Assembly (NCBI RefSeq): GCF_014673215.1 | Contig: NZ_JACWMS010000002.1 | Coordinates: 1,533,503-1,597,502, forward strand | DNA: 64,000 nt | DNA from: Gordonia hankookensis | GTDB taxonomy: Bacteria; Actinomycetota; Actinomycetes; Mycobacteriales; Mycobacteriaceae | Reading direction: 5' to 3' | Shown: one piece after another, positions 34,162 through 44,686 of the stretch | Layout of the letters: each line of letters begins with the position of its first letter | How positions within the stretch are numbered: the stretch's first letter is position 1 | Program-made: the position numbers and the translations under genes | Notes under the pieces: model-generated | What the model was told of the DNA's origin: nothing | What the model saw: only the letters and a program-made list of their open reading frames with translations | Database searches by the model: none

Positions 34162-35605
34162 GCGTCCGACGCTCACCTTGGGTGATCGCCATCAGCACCG
34201 CACCAACCGTGAGCAGGATGGCGGCTGCCAGCACCGTCACCGTCATGCCGTGTGCGAAGGTGGTCGTCGAGGGTGAGAGGCCGCGTGTCGCGGCCCCGAA
34301 CACGGCGACCATGATGGCGAGACCGACGGTGCCGCCCAATTGTTGTGCGGTGTTGACCAGCCCGGATGCGGCTCCGGCGTCGTCGGGGTGCACCCCCCGC
34401 AGCGCCGCGGTGGTCAGCGACAGGAACGCCGTGCCGCCGCCGGCGCCGATGAGCACGAACGGTCCAAGCAGAGCGAGATACGGTGTCTGGGCATCGAGGG
34501 TGGTCAGCCAGAACAGTCCCGCTGCCGCCACCGAGAACGCGGTGATGAGGAGGGCTCGCGTGGTGAACCGCCCCACCAGTATGCGGGCGGTCACCTGTGA
34601 GGCGGCAAAGGTGGCCACCGTCATCGGGAGGTAGGCGACGCCGGTCTCCAGCGGACCGTAGTGCAGGACCTCCTGTAGATACTGGGTCAGGAAGAACATG
34701 ATGCCCATGAACCCGGCGACCATCACCAGCCGGCCCAGGTGGGCCGAGCTGCGAGAAACGCTTGCGAACAGCCGCAGTGGCGTGATGGGTTGTGGTGCAC
34801 GGCTTTCGGTGTAGACGAAGCCGATCAGGAAGGCGAATCCGATGATCAGCGCCACGATCGTCACCGATGATGACCACCCGTGCTCGGCAGCGTTGACCAG
34901 ACCGTAGACGATCGCTCCGATACCTGCCGTCGAGTACAGGGCGCCCTGGAGGTCGAACGCCCCCGGCTGGGCCGTGGTTCGTGGCAGCGACAGCAGGCCG
35001 GCGACGATCACGACCGCACCGATGGGCACGTTGACGAAGAACACCCAGCGCCAGTCCAGCCATTGCACGAGGGCGCCGCCGAGCACGAGTCCCAACGAGA
35101 ATCCGCCGATCGACACCGCGGTGAACAGCGCCAATGCGCGAGTCCGTTGGTGTCCCTCGGGGAATCGGGTCATCAGCAGGGCCAGCGCGGCCGGCGCGGC
35201 GAGTGCGGCGCCGACGCCCTGAAATGCCCGGGCCACCAACAGCATCGAGGTGTCCGTGGCGAAACCGCCGAACATCGATGCCGCGACGAACAGGCTGAGT
35301 CCGCCGAGGAAGGTGCCCCGACGACCCAGGATGTCGCCGAGTCGGGCGCCGAGGAGGAGCAGGCCACCGAAGGTGAGGGTGTAGGCGTTGAGGACCCAGG
35401 ACAGACTCGAGGTCGAGAAGCCAAGGGACCGTTGGATATCTGGTAGGGCGACGTTGACGATCGTCGCGTCCACGACCACCATCAGCTGGCATCCGAGAAC
35501 CGCGAGGAGAACCAGTGCGTCGGTGTTGATCCGTGACCGCAACCGGTGGGTCCGCGACGGTTGTCCCGGAATCCGGATGCGTTCGAGGGATGGCGAAAGA
35601 GACAT
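34130..35605 (-). CDS. DHA2-family MFS multidrug efflux transporter, copy 2
   Basis: About 491 residues, 14 predicted helices. Motif LGARLGDILGRRGTFLGG (motif A) and AFQGVGAALAAPAALALL (motif C) are clear; VVVDATIVNVALPDIQ is the typical first helix. ATG 35605 gives MSLSPSLERIRIPG; the frame upstream is only open promoter region. Divergent from a second TetR gene with two operators between. It is related to, but clearly distinct from, the transporter at 31759-33282. Confidence 0.93.
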   Translation of the reverse strand: MSLSPSLERIRIPGQPSRTHRLRSRINTDALVLLAVLGCQLMVVVDATIVNVALPDIQRSLGFSTSSLSWVLNAYTLTFGGLLLLGARLGDILGRRGTFLGGLSLFVAASMFGGFATDTSMLLVARAFQGVGAALAAPAALALLMTRFPEGHQRTRALALFTAVSIGGFSLGLVLGGALVQWLDWRWVFFVNVPIGAVVIVAGLLSLPRTTAQPGAFDLQGALYSTAGIGAIVYGLVNAAEHGWSSSVTIVALIIGFAFLIGFVYTESRAPQPITPLRLFASVSRSSAHLGRLVMVAGFMGIMFFLTQYLQEVLHYGPLETGVAYLPMTVATFAASQVTARILVGRFTTRALLITAFSVAAAGLFWLTTLDAQTPYLALLGPFVLIGAGGGTAFLSLTTAALRGVHPDDAGAASGLVNTAQQLGGTVGLAIMVAVFGAATRGLSPSTTTFAHGMTVTVLAAAILLTVGAVLMAITQGERRTPTPAPAAPVQ

Positions 35606-35653
35606 TGATGAGCTCTTTTCGAGTAGGGATTGTGGAGTACACTCAGCGGTGAA

Positions 35654-35694
35654 ACGGAAGCTTCCTCCGATTAATATACGGAGGATTCCTCCGT
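35654..35694. promoter_or_regulatory. Two TetR operators for efflux module 2
   Basis: Site 1 at 35654-35670 (ACGGAAGCTTCCTCCGA) and site 2 at 35678-35694 (ACGGAGGATTCCTCCGT). Site 2 is a perfect 8-bp inverted repeat around one base. The centres are 24 bp apart, which fits two dimers on nearby helical turns. Confidence 0.7.
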
Positions 35695-35747
35695 TTAGCA
35701 ACAGCAGCGTGGAACTCGTGCTGTACCGACCGTGAGGAGTGGATGTC

Positions 35748-36374
35748 GTGGGCGCCCGATCCCGTCCTGCCGCGAAGACCGTCGACGAGACGAATGCGCC
35801 GGCTCCGACATCCCAGCGGCCCACCCGGGCGGATGCGGCCCGCAACTACGACAAGTTGGTCGCAGCGGCGCAGGAACTGTTCGCCACCGAAGGCACCGAC
35901 GTCGCCCTGGACAAGGTCGCCGCCGAGGCCGGGGTGGGTGTGGGGACGCTCTATCGCCATTTCCCGAACCGCGCCGCGTTGCTCGAGGCGACGTTCCGCA
36001 GCTACTCGGCGCAGATCGTCGCCGACGGCTGGCGTCTGCTGGACAGCGAGTCCGCCGTCGCCGCACTCGAGGGCATGTTCGCCGCCTATATGGCGACCGC
36101 GGGAACGAAGCGTGGGATGCGCGAGGCCATCCTCGTCGCGGTCGGCAATGATGCCCCGGTCTTCGAGGAGACCCGCACCAACTCGCGGGAACTGATGACC
36201 GCGATCCTCGAGGCCGGTCGGCGCAGTGGAGATTTTCGCGACGACGTGGAACCGGCCGACATCACGCGTCTGATGGGCGGTTTGTCGATGACGTGCGTGG
36301 CAGAGGACACCGAGGAGACCCGCAGGCGGCTGATCGGTGTGGTCCTCGACGGTCTGCGACCGCGGGGGCGGTGA
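35748..36374 (+). CDS. TetR-family repressor of efflux module 2
   Basis: About 208 residues. HTH VALDKVAAEAGVGVGTLYRHF at about 52-72, followed by the helical ligand domain. GTG 35748 has GAGGAG (35734-35739) 8 nt upstream and is preferred over GTG 35739. The first 25 residues are a Pro/Thr/Arg-rich arm before the HTH. Divergent from the second DHA2 pump, with the two operators in between. Confidence 0.92.
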   Translation: MGARSRPAAKTVDETNAPAPTSQRPTRADAARNYDKLVAAAQELFATEGTDVALDKVAAEAGVGVGTLYRHFPNRAALLEATFRSYSAQIVADGWRLLDSESAVAALEGMFAAYMATAGTKRGMREAILVAVGNDAPVFEETRTNSRELMTAILEAGRRSGDFRDDVEPADITRLMGGLSMTCVAEDTEETRRRLIGVVLDGLRPRGR

Positions 36375-36403
36375 TCGGTAGGCCTGCGAACGAGAGCCGG
36401 GTC

Positions 36404-36475
36404 GTGCCACCACCCCCCGCTGGTCGAGCCACCACCCGCCCTGCCGGTCGTGCCACCACCCGCCCTGCCGGTCGA
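36404..36475. repeat. 24-bp tandem repeat, three copies
   Basis: Units of GCCACCACCCGCCCTGCCGG plus GTCG(A/T), beginning at 36404 (diverged), 36428 and 36452. The last two are identical except for the final base. Confidence 0.75.
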
Positions 36476-36510
36476 GTAGTCGCGAGGAACGAGCGACGTA
36501 TCGAGACCGC
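36470..36510. repeat. REP-like inverted element (GGTCGAGTA ... TATCGAGACC)
   Basis: The ends GGTCGAGTAG and TATCGAGACC are imperfect inverted copies around a GCGAG-rich centre. It is the reverse orientation of the 38-bp units that follow and of the repeat at 28317. Elements of this type are widespread in intergenic DNA of related actinobacteria. Confidence 0.55.
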
Positions 36511-36525
36511 GCGCGATCTCGATAC

Positions 36526-36703
36526 GCGCTCACTCCGTTCGCGCTACTCGATCGGCGGATGGGGCGCTCACTCCGTTCGCGCTACTCGATCGGCGGGTGG
36601 GGCGCTCACTCCGTTCGCGCTACTCGATCGGCGGGTGGGGCGCTCACTCCGTTCGCGCTACTCGATCGGCGGGTGGGGCGCTCACTCCGTTCGCGCTACA
36701 TCG
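36526..36703. repeat. 38-bp tandem repeat, 4.6 copies
   Basis: Unit starts at 36526, 36564, 36602, 36640 and 36678 with GCGCTCACTCCGTTCG and continues with CGCTACTCGATCGGCGG. The fifth copy is cut off by the end of the mannosyltransferase gene, whose last codons lie inside it. Copies are nearly identical, suggesting recent expansion. Confidence 0.85.
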
Positions 36704-37970
36704 CGTGTGGGTACACCGTGAGCATGTGAGCTCCGAACCACGCGCTGCCGATGACGATCGGCACCATCGTCGCGATCCCGACGGCTGGGCGCCAGCGGGC
36801 GAGGACCATCGCGACGGGTACCAACAGGACAAAGGCCGGTAGGAGCAGTCGGGCGCGGCTCATCATCAGCCCGCTCGACAACACGATGGACGCGATGACC
36901 AGCGCACCGTAGAGCAGCACGGGCCACGGCAGCCTCGACCACGCCGCGATGACCAGCATCGCCATCGTCGACAGGATGATCCAGGCGGACGCCACCGGCG
37001 CGACCTCCCCTGCGTGCACGAGTGCATCGTTCACGAAGTCGAAGGTGGCGCGGCCCCAGTCGAACTCGGTGCCCCAGCCGACGGTCTGGATGGTGAACCA
37101 TCCCGTCGGCGATCCGGTGTGGGCCCACACGACGGCAAGGTAGCCGAGATACCCGAGAGGACTGATCACCACCGCCGCCCACGCCCGCCAGCCGTCGCGT
37201 CGCGCCAGCAGTGCGGCCAGCATCACCACTCCGATCAGCACCATCGCGGTGGGCCTGCTGGCGCCGGCGAGGCACGCGCAGATGCCTGCCAGCAGCCAGT
37301 TCCGCTCCAGGATGCCGATCAGCGCCCAGACCGCGAGGGCGCAGAACAGCGCTTCGGTGTAGGCCATGTTCAGCACCACCGACATCGGCGTCGCGGCGAA
37401 GAGGGCGACCAGGAACAGGCCCGTGCGACGGGGATCGGCCGCTCCGATCGGGGACTTGTCGGCCATCGCGCGGGCGCACAGGGCGCCGAGGCGGGCAGCA
37501 CCCACTGCGGCGATGCAGCCCAGGACCAGATTCACCGTGATCGCCGCTCCGTAGGGAGTGATCAGCGGCAACTTCGCCACGGCGCCGACCAGCATCGGAT
37601 AACCGGGGAAGAAGGCATACGCGGTGTCCGAGGTGTGCAGGCCACGGGCGTCGGTCTGGGTGAACGGAACGTCGGAGTATCCGTATTGGGCGATCGCCAC
37701 CATCCACTTGCCGTCCCAGAGCCACAGCGCGTCGCCGAGCGTGGTGTCCCGAAGCGCAGCGAAACGCGCGAGAACCAGGATCCCGACAGCGCGGATGGCG
37801 AGGAACAGCAGGACGGGCTGGAGCCAGGTCCGGACCGGCGTGCGACGGCCCAGCCTCGGGCGGGACGGGTGGTCGTCGGAGCCCTTCCGCGCTGTGCGTT
37901 GACCCGGCCGACGGTCATCTGGTTCACGACGACCAGCAGGGGTCGTGCCGACGTCGGTTCCAGTTGCCAC
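36696..37970 (-). CDS. PIG-V-type (GT-C) membrane mannosyltransferase
   Basis: About 424 residues with 9-11 membrane helices. [17 protein letters not shown] near the N-terminus and [15 protein letters not shown] further on match the PIG-V/Mannosyl_trans2 signature (WDG..Y..IA..GY and FFP.YP). These enzymes add mannose from a polyprenyl donor at the outer face of the membrane. GTG 37970 was chosen because TAACAT (37983-37978, minus strand) lies 7 nt upstream, a leaderless pattern; the longer open frame upstream is only antisense to lysC. The C-terminal codons lie inside the tandem repeat. Confidence 0.88.
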   Translation of the reverse strand: MATGTDVGTTPAGRREPDDRRPGQRTARKGSDDHPSRPRLGRRTPVRTWLQPVLLFLAIRAVGILVLARFAALRDTTLGDALWLWDGKWMVAIAQYGYSDVPFTQTDARGLHTSDTAYAFFPGYPMLVGAVAKLPLITPYGAAITVNLVLGCIAAVGAARLGALCARAMADKSPIGAADPRRTGLFLVALFAATPMSVVLNMAYTEALFCALAVWALIGILERNWLLAGICACLAGASRPTAMVLIGVVMLAALLARRDGWRAWAAVVISPLGYLGYLAVVWAHTGSPTGWFTIQTVGWGTEFDWGRATFDFVNDALVHAGEVAPVASAWIILSTMAMLVIAAWSRLPWPVLLYGALVIASIVLSSGLMMSRARLLLPAFVLLVPVAMVLARWRPAVGIATMVPIVIGSAWFGAHMLTVYPHAM

Positions 37971-38183
37971 CTGAGCGATGTTAGGGCGGCGCGACCGCCG
38001 ACGACCAGAAGACCGTCCGACTCCGGGTGTCCACCGGACTTTCTGCACGTCCGGCGCTCGCACCCACGTCGTGTCTGGCCTGCGCGAACGGCGCTCGATT
38101 CGGGCGCTTACCGCGCCGTCGGTAAGGTGATGCCCGCAAGGAAGGCCCCGAATGCTCAATCGGAGACCGATCCCGAGCAGGGG

Positions 38184-38209
38184 CGATGCATCCGAACCGA
38201 TGCATCCGA
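38184..38209. repeat. Two 12-bp direct repeats upstream of lysC
   Basis: CGATGCATCCGA at 38184-38195 and 38198-38209, 14 bp apart, 23 nt before the lysC GTG. Each contains the palindrome ATGCAT. Possible regulatory site in the leader of lysC. Confidence 0.5.
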
Positions 38210-38231
38210 CAATCCCGGAAGGTGGTTCGAC

Positions 38232-40525
<2,294 letters not shown>

Positions 40526-40536
40526 AGGGCGCTCGC

Positions 40537-41250
40537 TCAGGAATCCGTCGGTTCGACGACGGCAGACGCCGCTTCGACGATGATCGCCCGCATCGCGGTC
40601 TCCGCCGCCACCGGATCTCCGAGCCGGATGGCGCGGGCGACATCGTCGTGCAGCGCAATGGCTTCCGGATTGGGCCGGTCGGGCATCATGCCGTGATGGG
40701 TCCGACCGGCCAGCACCTCGTAGACCACCTCGGCGAGCGCGCGGAACATCTCGTTGCCGCTGGCCTCGAGGAGTCCGCGATGAAAGATCTTGTCGGCCAA
40801 CAGATACGCGTCGAGATCGCCGGTGCGACCATGCACGGCCATGTCCGACGCCGCCGCCGCCAGGATGCGGCACTGATGTTCGTCGGCGCGTTCGGCGGCC
40901 AGCGCGGCGGCCACCGGTTCGAAGCCCCTGCGTAGTTCGGAGAGCGTCAGCAAGAACTCGGTGCGGTCGTCGCCGTCGAGGCGCCAGCGGATCAGTCGCG
41001 GGTCGAACACGCTCCACCGCGTCCGCGGCTGGATGGTGATCCCGACGCGACGTCGGGATGCGACCATCCCCATCGACTCCAGCACCCGGATCACCTCACG
41101 CGCGACGGTCCGTGAGACGCCGTGCTCGGCGCAGATCCCGTCCAGCGTCAGCACGCTGCCGACGGGTTGCGCACCCGAGACGATGGGCCGGCCGACCGCG
41201 CCGAGGATCTGGTCGTGCAGCTCTCCCGCCCCTGATGTGTCCTGACTCAC
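40537..41250 (-). CDS. gntR: GntR-family (FadR/FCD) regulator, probable gluconate repressor
   Basis: A 237-residue regulator. N-terminal winged HTH (GSVLTLDGICAEHGVSRTVAREVIRVLE, written here in part) and a C-terminal FCD domain with metal/ligand His residues (HGMMPDRP, ALHDDV). It is divergent from gluconokinase and permease genes, so it probably senses gluconate or 6-phosphogluconate. An 8-bp inverted repeat lies in the divergent gap. It ends 12 nt from asd on the opposite strand. Confidence 0.9.
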   Translation of the reverse strand: MSQDTSGAGELHDQILGAVGRPIVSGAQPVGSVLTLDGICAEHGVSRTVAREVIRVLESMGMVASRRRVGITIQPRTRWSVFDPRLIRWRLDGDDRTEFLLTLSELRRGFEPVAAALAAERADEHQCRILAAAASDMAVHGRTGDLDAYLLADKIFHRGLLEASGNEMFRALAEVVYEVLAGRTHHGMMPDRPNPEAIALHDDVARAIRLGDPVAAETAMRAIIVEAASAVVEPTDS

Positions 41251-41293
41251 GATTTCATCTTCTCATTAGCACCGCTTGCACACCAATTGGCAT

Positions 41294-41328
41294 ACGTATT
41301 AGACCGACCTATTGCAAAAGTAATACGT
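41294..41328. promoter_or_regulatory. Inverted repeat operator of the gluconate module
   Basis: ACGTATTA (41294-41301) and TAATACGT (41321-41328), perfect 8-bp arms with 19 nt between. Located between gntR and gntK, over the likely promoters. Confidence 0.6.
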
Positions 41329-41375
41329 TTAAGGCACTCTCTGTGACCAGCGGCACAGCGACGTGAGGAGTGCAG

Positions 41376-41882
41376 ATGCGATCACCAGTGGTGGTGATGG
41401 GAGTTTCCGGATCCGGGAAGTCGACGGTCGGAGCGGCGTTGGCCCAGCGCCTGAGGGTGCCGTTCGCCGACGCCGACGACTTCCACTCGCCGGAGAACAT
41501 CGCCAAGATGTCGGCCGGACATCCGCTCGACGACGATGACCGGCGTCCGTGGCTCGAGGCCATCGGGGACTGGCTCGCCGATCACGCCGACGGTGGCGTG
41601 ATGAGCTGTTCCGCGCTGAAGCGCGCCTACCGGGACGTGCTGCGCACGCATGCGCCGACGGTGTGCTTCGCACATCTCGACGGTTCGATGGAGGTCATCG
41701 CACGCCGACAATCCGCACGTCCCGGGCACTTCATGCCGCCGGCGCTGCTCGAGTCGCAGTTCGCCACGCTCGAGCCGCTCGGTCCCGGTGAACGGGGCGT
41801 GGTGATCGACGTCGATCAGAGCATCGACGCGATCGTCGACGACTTCGTCGGTGCGCTCTCGATCGGGGAGGCGAACTCATGA
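41376..41882 (+). CDS. gntK: Gluconokinase
   Basis: A 168-residue GntK, phosphorylating gluconate for the pentose phosphate pathway. P-loop MGVSGSGKST, the substrate motif DADDFHSPENIAKM and SCSALKRAYRD are diagnostic; RQSARPGHFMPPALLESQ is the lid. ATG 41376 with GAGGAG (41365-41370) is preferred over GTG 41370. Its TGA overlaps the permease ATG (ATGA). Confidence 0.96.
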   Translation: MRSPVVVMGVSGSGKSTVGAALAQRLRVPFADADDFHSPENIAKMSAGHPLDDDDRRPWLEAIGDWLADHADGGVMSCSALKRAYRDVLRTHAPTVCFAHLDGSMEVIARRQSARPGHFMPPALLESQFATLEPLGPGERGVVIDVDQSIDAIVDDFVGALSIGEANS

Positions 41883-43282
41883 TCTCGACCATGACGTCGA
41901 CAGCATTGCTCGCCGCCGACGCCGAACTCCCCGAACCGGTTGCCGGTGGCGGTCAACTCGTCATCGCCGCAATCGCCGGGATCGCGGTCATCGTCCTCGC
42001 GATCACCGTCGGCAAGGTCCATCCTTTCCTCGCCCTCATCGGTGGCGGTGCAACCGTGGGACTCGTTGCCGGCGAAACGGTTCCGAAAGTCATCGAATCC
42101 TTCACCGACGGCTTCGGCACGACCGCCGCCGGAGTGGGCATCCTGATCGCACTCGGAGCCATGTTCGCCAAGCTCCTCGCCGACTCGGGTGGTGCCGACC
42201 AGATCGTCGACACGATTGTCGGGCACGCATCGCCGCGCATGCTGCCGTGGGCGATGGCCCTCGTGGGCGCGATCATCGGGCTCCCGATGTTCTTCGAGAT
42301 CGGGCTCGTGTTGCTCATGCCGGTGATCTATCTGGTGGCCCGACGATCCGGTCTGGGACTGATCACGATCGGCATCCCGGCACTCGCCGGTCTCTCGGCG
42401 ATGCACGGATTCGTCCCGCCGCATCCGGGTCCGCTTGTCGCCATCGACGCCCTCGGTGCCGATCTCGGTACCACCCTCGCCCTCGGAGTGGTGGTGGCCA
42501 TCCCCACGATCATCGTGTCGGGCCCGCTGTTCGGGGTGCTGGCGGGTCGCTGGGTGACGGTCCCGGTACCGGACACGTTCGACGCGGATCCCGCAGACGG
42601 TGCGACCACGAGACGGCCGAGCTTCGCGATCACGATGTTCAGCGTCCTGCTGCCCGTCGTCCTCATGCTCGGCAAGGCTCTCGCCGAGATCTTCGTCGAC
42701 GACGAGGATCAGATCGTGCGGCGGGTGCTCGACATCCTCGGGACACCCCTCGTGGCGCTGCTCATCGCTGTCGTCGTGGGGATGTTCACCCTCGGCCGCG
42801 GGTCGGGAATGGATCGCGAGACGATCTCCACATGCACGGGTGCCGCGCTGCCCGCCATCGCAGGCATCCTGCTGATCGTGGCGGCGGGCGGCGGTTTCAA
42901 GCAGGCCCTGGTGGACACGGGTATCGGGACGTTGCTCGCCGATTGGGCCAAGGACGCGAACATCTCGGTGATCTTGCTCGCCTGGGTTCTCGCGGCACTC
43001 ATCCGCCTCGCGACCGGGTCTGCCACCGTCGCGACGATCACGGCGTCCTCGTTGATGCTCGGACTCGTCGAGGGGCTGGGTTCCGGTGAGATCTCGTTGG
43101 TGGTCCTGGCCATCGGGGCAGGCTCGGTGTTCCTGTCCCATGTGAACGATGCAGGGTTCTGGCTGGTCAAGGAGTACTTCGGCATGAGTGTCGGGCAGAC
43201 GTTCAAGACGTGGTCGGCGATGGAGACGCTGTTGTCGGTGTCGGGTCTGGTGGTGGTTCTGGCGTTGGGGCTCGTCATCTGA
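41879..43282 (+). CDS. gntP: GntP-family gluconate:proton symporter
   Basis: A 467-residue permease with 12 or more membrane helices. GLSAMHGFVPPHPGP is the GntP family signature, with LSHVNDAGFWLVKEYFGM near the C-terminus. A charged cytoplasmic loop sits near residues 230-245. Coupled to gntK by a 4-nt overlap; gene order gntR/gntK-gntP makes uptake and phosphorylation of gluconate one unit. Confidence 0.95.
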   Translation: MISTMTSTALLAADAELPEPVAGGGQLVIAAIAGIAVIVLAITVGKVHPFLALIGGGATVGLVAGETVPKVIESFTDGFGTTAAGVGILIALGAMFAKLLADSGGADQIVDTIVGHASPRMLPWAMALVGAIIGLPMFFEIGLVLLMPVIYLVARRSGLGLITIGIPALAGLSAMHGFVPPHPGPLVAIDALGADLGTTLALGVVVAIPTIIVSGPLFGVLAGRWVTVPVPDTFDADPADGATTRRPSFAITMFSVLLPVVLMLGKALAEIFVDDEDQIVRRVLDILGTPLVALLIAVVVGMFTLGRGSGMDRETISTCTGAALPAIAGILLIVAAGGGFKQALVDTGIGTLLADWAKDANISVILLAWVLAALIRLATGSATVATITASSLMLGLVEGLGSGEISLVVLAIGAGSVFLSHVNDAGFWLVKEYFGMSVGQTFKTWSAMETLLSVSGLVVVLALGLVI

Positions 43283-43299
43283 TCGCCGGTAATGGCCCG

Positions 43300-43331
43300 G
43301 GTCACCTGACCAAGTTACTGTGCGGTAGCTT
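43300..43331 (+). promoter_or_regulatory. Promoter region of the secreted lipase
   Basis: GGTCACCTGACC (43300-43311), a 12-bp near-palindrome in the -35 area, and TAGCTT (43326-43331) as -10, 8 nt before ATG 43340. Confidence 0.4.
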
Positions 43332-43339
43332 ACTTCTCC

Positions 43340-44638
43340 ATGAGACAGACACGGGGGAAATTCTCTCGGGCCCGGATGCGGCGCCCGAGTTCGGTGCTAC
43401 GCCTGGCTGCGCTTGCGACCAGTGCCGTGCTCGCGGGCGCGGGCCTCACGATGGCCGCGCCCGCGGCGTCGGCGGCGGGCGACTTCTACACGCCACCGGC
43501 GTCGTTCGCGAGTGATCCGGGATCGGTCATCAAGAGTGAGCCCAGTCCGCTGCTCCTGCAGATCCCCGGAGTCGCCGGCCAGTGGCCGGGTACTGCGAAG
43601 CGCATCATGTACACCTCGAGCTACCAGGACGGGAAGCCGGTTGCGACGACGGGTACCGTCATCGAGCCGACGGCGCCGTGGCGTGGCAAGGGACAGCGGC
43701 CGACCGTTGTGGTGGGGCCTGGCACCATCGGTCAGGGCGACCAGTGCGCGGCCTCCAAGCTGATGGCGTTCCCGATGTCCGTGGATCTCACGAAACCCAG
43801 TGTCGCGGTGAACTATACGGCGCCGGAGATGTACCACATGCTCACCCATGGCGTGCGGGTCTTCGTGACCGACTACATCGGTATGGGCACACCGGGCATC
43901 CACACCTACGTCAACCGTCGAGAAACCGGCTACGCCATGCTCGACGGCGCCCGGGCGGCTCTGCGCGCATCCGGTGCGGCGACCGACTCGCCGGTCGGCT
44001 TCGCCGGATACTCGCAGGGTGGCGGCGCCGCGGCGTCGGCCGCCGAACTCGCCGAGACATATGCGCCCGATCTCAACGTTCGGGCGACCTATGCCGGGGC
44101 TCCGCCCGCCGATCTTTCCAAGGTCATCGGTGCCATCGACGGAACCACGATCGCGGGCGCGATCGGTTTCGCGATCAACGGTCTCACCGCCCGCTATCCG
44201 GTCGTGTCGAAGGTCGTGAGCGAGGAGACCAATCCGTCCGGACGTGCGGCGTTGCGCAAGATCTCCGGCCAGTGCATCGGTGACATCATCCTGAGCTTCG
44301 CGTTCCAGAACACGAAGAACTGGACGCGAACCGGCGAGCCGCTCGGCTCGGTCATCAATCGTTATCCCGAGGTGGAGAAGGTGGTTGCCGAACAGCGGAT
44401 CGGGCACCTCAAGCCGAACGCCCCGGTGTTCCTCGAGGGTGGCCTCAACGACGATGTCATCCCGTACGGGCAGGTCTCCCAGCTGGCACAGGACTGGCGC
44501 GCCCAGGGCGCCGACGTCCGCTTCGTCACCAATCCGACACCACCGATCCTGACGAAGACGATCGTGAACCATGTGGTGCCGATGTTGGCGACATTCCTGC
44601 CGGGGATGGATTTCATGCTCACCGAGTTCAACCGCTGA
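43340..44638 (+). CDS. Secreted LIP-family lipase
   Basis: A 432-residue exported lipase. The signal peptide spans about residues 1-45 (basic MRQTRGKFSRARMRR, hydrophobic core, cleavage near ASAAG). Nucleophile elbow GFAGYSQGGGA; catalytic Asp expected in GLNDDVIPYGQ and His near VNHVVP. The layout matches the secretory-lipase (LIP) family of mycolate actinobacteria. Two or three Cys probably form a disulfide. Substrate: triacylglycerols or other esters outside the cell. Confidence 0.93.
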   Translation: MRQTRGKFSRARMRRPSSVLRLAALATSAVLAGAGLTMAAPAASAAGDFYTPPASFASDPGSVIKSEPSPLLLQIPGVAGQWPGTAKRIMYTSSYQDGKPVATTGTVIEPTAPWRGKGQRPTVVVGPGTIGQGDQCAASKLMAFPMSVDLTKPSVAVNYTAPEMYHMLTHGVRVFVTDYIGMGTPGIHTYVNRRETGYAMLDGARAALRASGAATDSPVGFAGYSQGGGAAASAAELAETYAPDLNVRATYAGAPPADLSKVIGAIDGTTIAGAIGFAINGLTARYPVVSKVVSEETNPSGRAALRKISGQCIGDIILSFAFQNTKNWTRTGEPLGSVINRYPEVEKVVAEQRIGHLKPNAPVFLEGGLNDDVIPYGQVSQLAQDWRAQGADVRFVTNPTPPILTKTIVNHVVPMLATFLPGMDFMLTEFNR

Positions 44639-44686
44639 GTGCTGGAGATGCTTCCGACGCAGCGCAAAATGTGATGTGCTGTCGCG

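Larger units (their letters stand above)
36375..36695. other. 321-bp intergenic region made largely of repeats, no gene
   Basis: Contains three 24-bp units, an inverted REP-like element and most of the 38-bp tandem array. No coding frame with recognisable features. Confidence 0.7.

Noticed and set aside
36526..36703. CRISPR array
   Set aside because: Units of 38 bp follow each other directly with no unique spacers and no cas genes.
37014..38231. Long N-terminal extension of lysC
   Set aside because: Antisense to the mannosyltransferase; the kinase begins with [11 protein letters not shown] at GTG 38232.
41816..43141. 441-codon minus-strand frame in gntP
   Set aside because: Highly charged, His/Asp/Glu-rich antisense of a membrane protein.
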